Source: Chamaecrista fasciculata
Taxonomy: Eukaryota; Streptophyta; Magnoliopsida; Fabales; Fabaceae
Length of the DNA: 64,000 bases
Direction: 5' to 3'
Assembly: GCA_003254925.1 (NCBI GenBank)
Contig: QANZ01006002.1
Location: forward strand, 301,887 to 365,886
Part shown: piece by piece, positions 62,015-64,000 of the stretch
How the letters are laid out: each line of letters starts with the position of its first letter
Position numbering within the stretch: the stretch's first letter is position 1
Position numbers and translations under genes: made by a program
The notes under the pieces: generated by a model
Seen by the model: the letters and a program-made list of their open reading frames with translations, nothing else
Told to the model about the DNA's origin: nothing
Databases searched by the model: none

Positions 62015-63045
62015 TTCAGATCCTTTGGACAAACTGTAATATGTTTTTGTTGGCTCGAAACTATAGCTTTTGATGTTTCAAGATCTAGTTGTAGCTTTTG
62101 TTCAATGGATATGCTTGGGGTTTTATATTTGGTTGAAAAGCTTTTATAGATTGGTACTTGTTTGGCTGTATCAAATGACATATAACTTGTACACTTTGGA
62201 GAAGCAACTTAAGGAAAAAGTTATCAAGAAAACTTAGTTGACTATATAATCATGGTCTTAAATTTACAACTTTAGGTTTCTTCTACCGTCATTTGACCAT
62301 ATGTGCATGATGAATCATCACAGTTCATTTATCTCTTTTGCCTGTAATTATTTCACGGTCTGCCTGTTGATAGACACAGATGTTGGGTATTAGGAATTTC
62401 CCCTTATAGAATTAACAATCTAATTATTAGCTGCTATTGTATGCAACAGTTGAATCAGCATTAAAATTAATTTATTGTATGGTGTCTGAAGAGGACGTAT
62501 ATTTTGTAGTTATACTAATAATCAACTTATATCATAGTATGTGGAATATTTTATCCTTATGGACTAAACCATCTCCATCAACTATTTGGTACTTCCGAAT
62601 GTTATAACAATGTGTCACGCAACGCAAGAATTTAGTAAGTTTGCGAGTGTCTTGAATTTTATAATTTATCTCATCTTCTCAAATTTAACTTCGAGGTATA
62701 CGTGAAACTCACTTGGGAACCTCAAAGGCCAAAGCAATGCATGTCTTTTAAAAATAATAAGGAAATCGTTTACAATAATTCACCCTAGAAAACTAGTCTG
62801 GGTAGGTCTTTCTCCATAACGAAATCGTGTTGGAGAAGAAGCTGCACATCTGTCCATAGATATCATTCCACATCATCGTGAATGAAGGAATGTGGGATCA
62901 TGAAGATTCTCCAGTGGCTCATTCATCTCTGATGTTTTTTTTGGGTAAACGATCTCAACATTCTTTTCATCTCTTGAGGCATCATTCTGGACTTGAAAAC
63001 ACCAAGTCTAATGTTAATCACTTATTATGGCATTAGTCATCTAGA
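62015..63045. other. UBA/PUB 3' flank and PPR promoter region
   Basis: Probable 3' UTR, then an intergenic stretch of about 1 kb in all. No other gene was recognised. Confidence 0.45.
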
Positions 63046-64000
63046 ATGAGAGCGTTCCAACCCCTCTCTAAGCCACCATGGTTTCCCGCCAAGGCAATTT
63101 CTTCTGCTACCTCCTTCCAGAGTAAAGCTACTTACCGTTATGGAGCTTCTGAACCGCCATCTGAAACGCATTTAGTTTCTCTTATTCATGCCGCCAGAAC
63201 TGACCGCCAACTCCGACAAATTCATGCTCACATTCTCGTTTCCAACCTTTTCTCAAGCAGTCGGGTTGTAACCCAGCTCATATCTTCTTGTTCTCTCCTC
63301 AAATCCATTGGTTATGGGCGTTCAATCTTTGAGCAGTTTCTGGATAAAAACTTGTTTGTTTTTAATGCTTTGATTCGCGGGTTTTGTGAAAATGACGAGT
63401 TTGAAGGTGCTATCTCATTCTTTGCTCTCATGTTGAGGTTGAATGTTAAGCCCGACAGGCTAACATTTCCCTTCGTGCTCAAATCCGCCGCGGCTTTGCT
63501 CATGGGCAAGCTTGGCGACTGTGTTCACGGCGTAATATTGAAGTTTGGGCTTGAATTTGACACATTTGTACGAGTTTCGTTGGTGGATATGTATGTCAAA
63601 GTTGAGCAGATGGATTATGCATTAAAGGTGTTTGATGAAACGCCTGAGACTGTCAAGCGTGGGAGCATACTGTTATGGAATATTTCTATCAATGGGTGTT
63701 GTAAACTGGGAGATTTGGACAAGGCTAGAGAACTTTTTGAAGCTATGCCTGAAAAGAATATGGGGTCTTGGAATACTTTGATAAATGGGTTTGCAAGAAA
63801 TGGTGATATGGATGGCGCAAGAGAGATGTTTAATCATATGCAGGAGAAGAATGTGGTCTCTTGGACCACAATGATTAAAGGCTTTTCCCAGAATGGAGAC
63901 CATAAAGAAGCATTGCTATTTTTTAATAAAATGCTTGAAGAAGGTGTGAGGCCGAATGATTTCACTATTGTTTCTGCTCTATCAGCTTGTGCGAAAATCG
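63046..64000 (+). CDS. PLS-type pentatricopeptide repeat protein (3' partial)
   Basis: The open frame starts at ATG 63046 (MRAFQPLSKPPWFPAK) and stays open to the window edge, 318 codons so far, without introns. The N terminus is basic and Ser-rich, consistent with an organelle transit peptide. Repeats are visible: THLVSLIHAARTDRQLRQIHAH, FVFNALIRGFCENDEFEGA, DRLTFPFVLKSAAAL, SWNTLINGFARNGDMDGARE, VVSWTTMIKGFSQNGDHKEAL and NDFTIVSALSACAK. PPR proteins bind organelle RNA. Family similarity to At1g04840 predicts a C-terminal E/DYW editing domain beyond the window. The ATG at 63078 is in another frame and meets a stop after 15 codons. Confidence 0.93.
   Translation, partial: MRAFQPLSKPPWFPAKAISSATSFQSKATYRYGASEPPSETHLVSLIHAARTDRQLRQIHAHILVSNLFSSSRVVTQLISSCSLLKSIGYGRSIFEQFLDKNLFVFNALIRGFCENDEFEGAISFFALMLRLNVKPDRLTFPFVLKSAAALLMGKLGDCVHGVILKFGLEFDTFVRVSLVDMYVKVEQMDYALKVFDETPETVKRGSILLWNISINGCCKLGDLDKARELFEAMPEKNMGSWNTLINGFARNGDMDGAREMFNHMQEKNVVSWTTMIKGFSQNGDHKEALLFFNKMLEEGVRPNDFTIVSALSACAKI

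Noticed and set aside
63078-63125. PPR start at ATG 63078
   Set aside because: This frame stops after 15 codons; the ATG at 63046 is in the long open frame.
1-64000. CRISPR arrays, operons, phage or other prokaryotic systems
   Set aside because: The tandem repeats seen are minisatellites or microsatellites without spacer structure, and all genes are intron-bearing plant genes.

Overview
This window is nuclear DNA from a flowering plant, most likely a eudicot; I cannot name the species. The base composition is AT-rich, the genes have many GT-AG introns with AT-rich interiors, one intron-bearing tRNA-Tyr is present, and every recognisable protein is a plant family member (sucrose-phosphate synthase, CHX exchanger, XTH, ZF-HD homeodomain, PPR). 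There is one run of N (40987-41740). Nothing prokaryotic was seen.

Layout from left to right: the last two exons of a lectin-tailed beta-galactosidase (+); an 809-bp MULE-like element; a 2.26-kb Pack-MULE-like element carrying a broken ZF-HD homeodomain gene; a dual-domain METTL13-type methyltransferase (+, 16 coding exons); a repeat-rich spacer with one element nested in another; a sucrose-phosphate synthase (+); a CHX cation/H+ exchanger (-); ARPC4 of the Arp2/3 complex (-); tRNA-Tyr (-); a TBC Rab-GAP of the TBC1D13 type (-); a SUMO-like modifier (-); an XTH with an in-frame stop (-); about 5 kb of transposon remnants with the assembly gap; a mediator-associated-protein-2-like gene (-) with a hAT-like element in its 5' UTR intron; a UVRAG/VPS38-like gene (-); a second long-inverted-repeat element; a zinc finger/UBA/PUB protein (+); and the start of a PPR gene (+) that runs off the window.

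The host genes are mostly unrelated housekeeping genes and do not form a pathway. Loose links exist: SPS, BGAL and XTH concern sugars and the cell wall, while ARPC4, the TBC protein and UVRAG concern actin and membrane traffic. The last two genes (UBA/PUB then PPR) match, from memory, the neighbouring Arabidopsis loci At1g04850 and At1g04840.

The most distinctive content is the mobile DNA. At least four insertions have intact target-site duplications that I could read directly (9, 10, 9 and 10 bp, Mutator-like) and one has an 8-bp duplication (hAT-like). Two elements (2486-4749 and 53294-55398) have arms of several hundred bases that share internal modules but different tips. Each encloses gene-like DNA: one a captured ZF-HD gene lacking half its zinc finger, the other an unrecognised reading frame. 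Both sit a short distance upstream of the start codon of an active-looking gene. Exon boundaries were placed by hand from splice consensus plus reading-frame continuity and family similarity; they have not been tested against transcripts.
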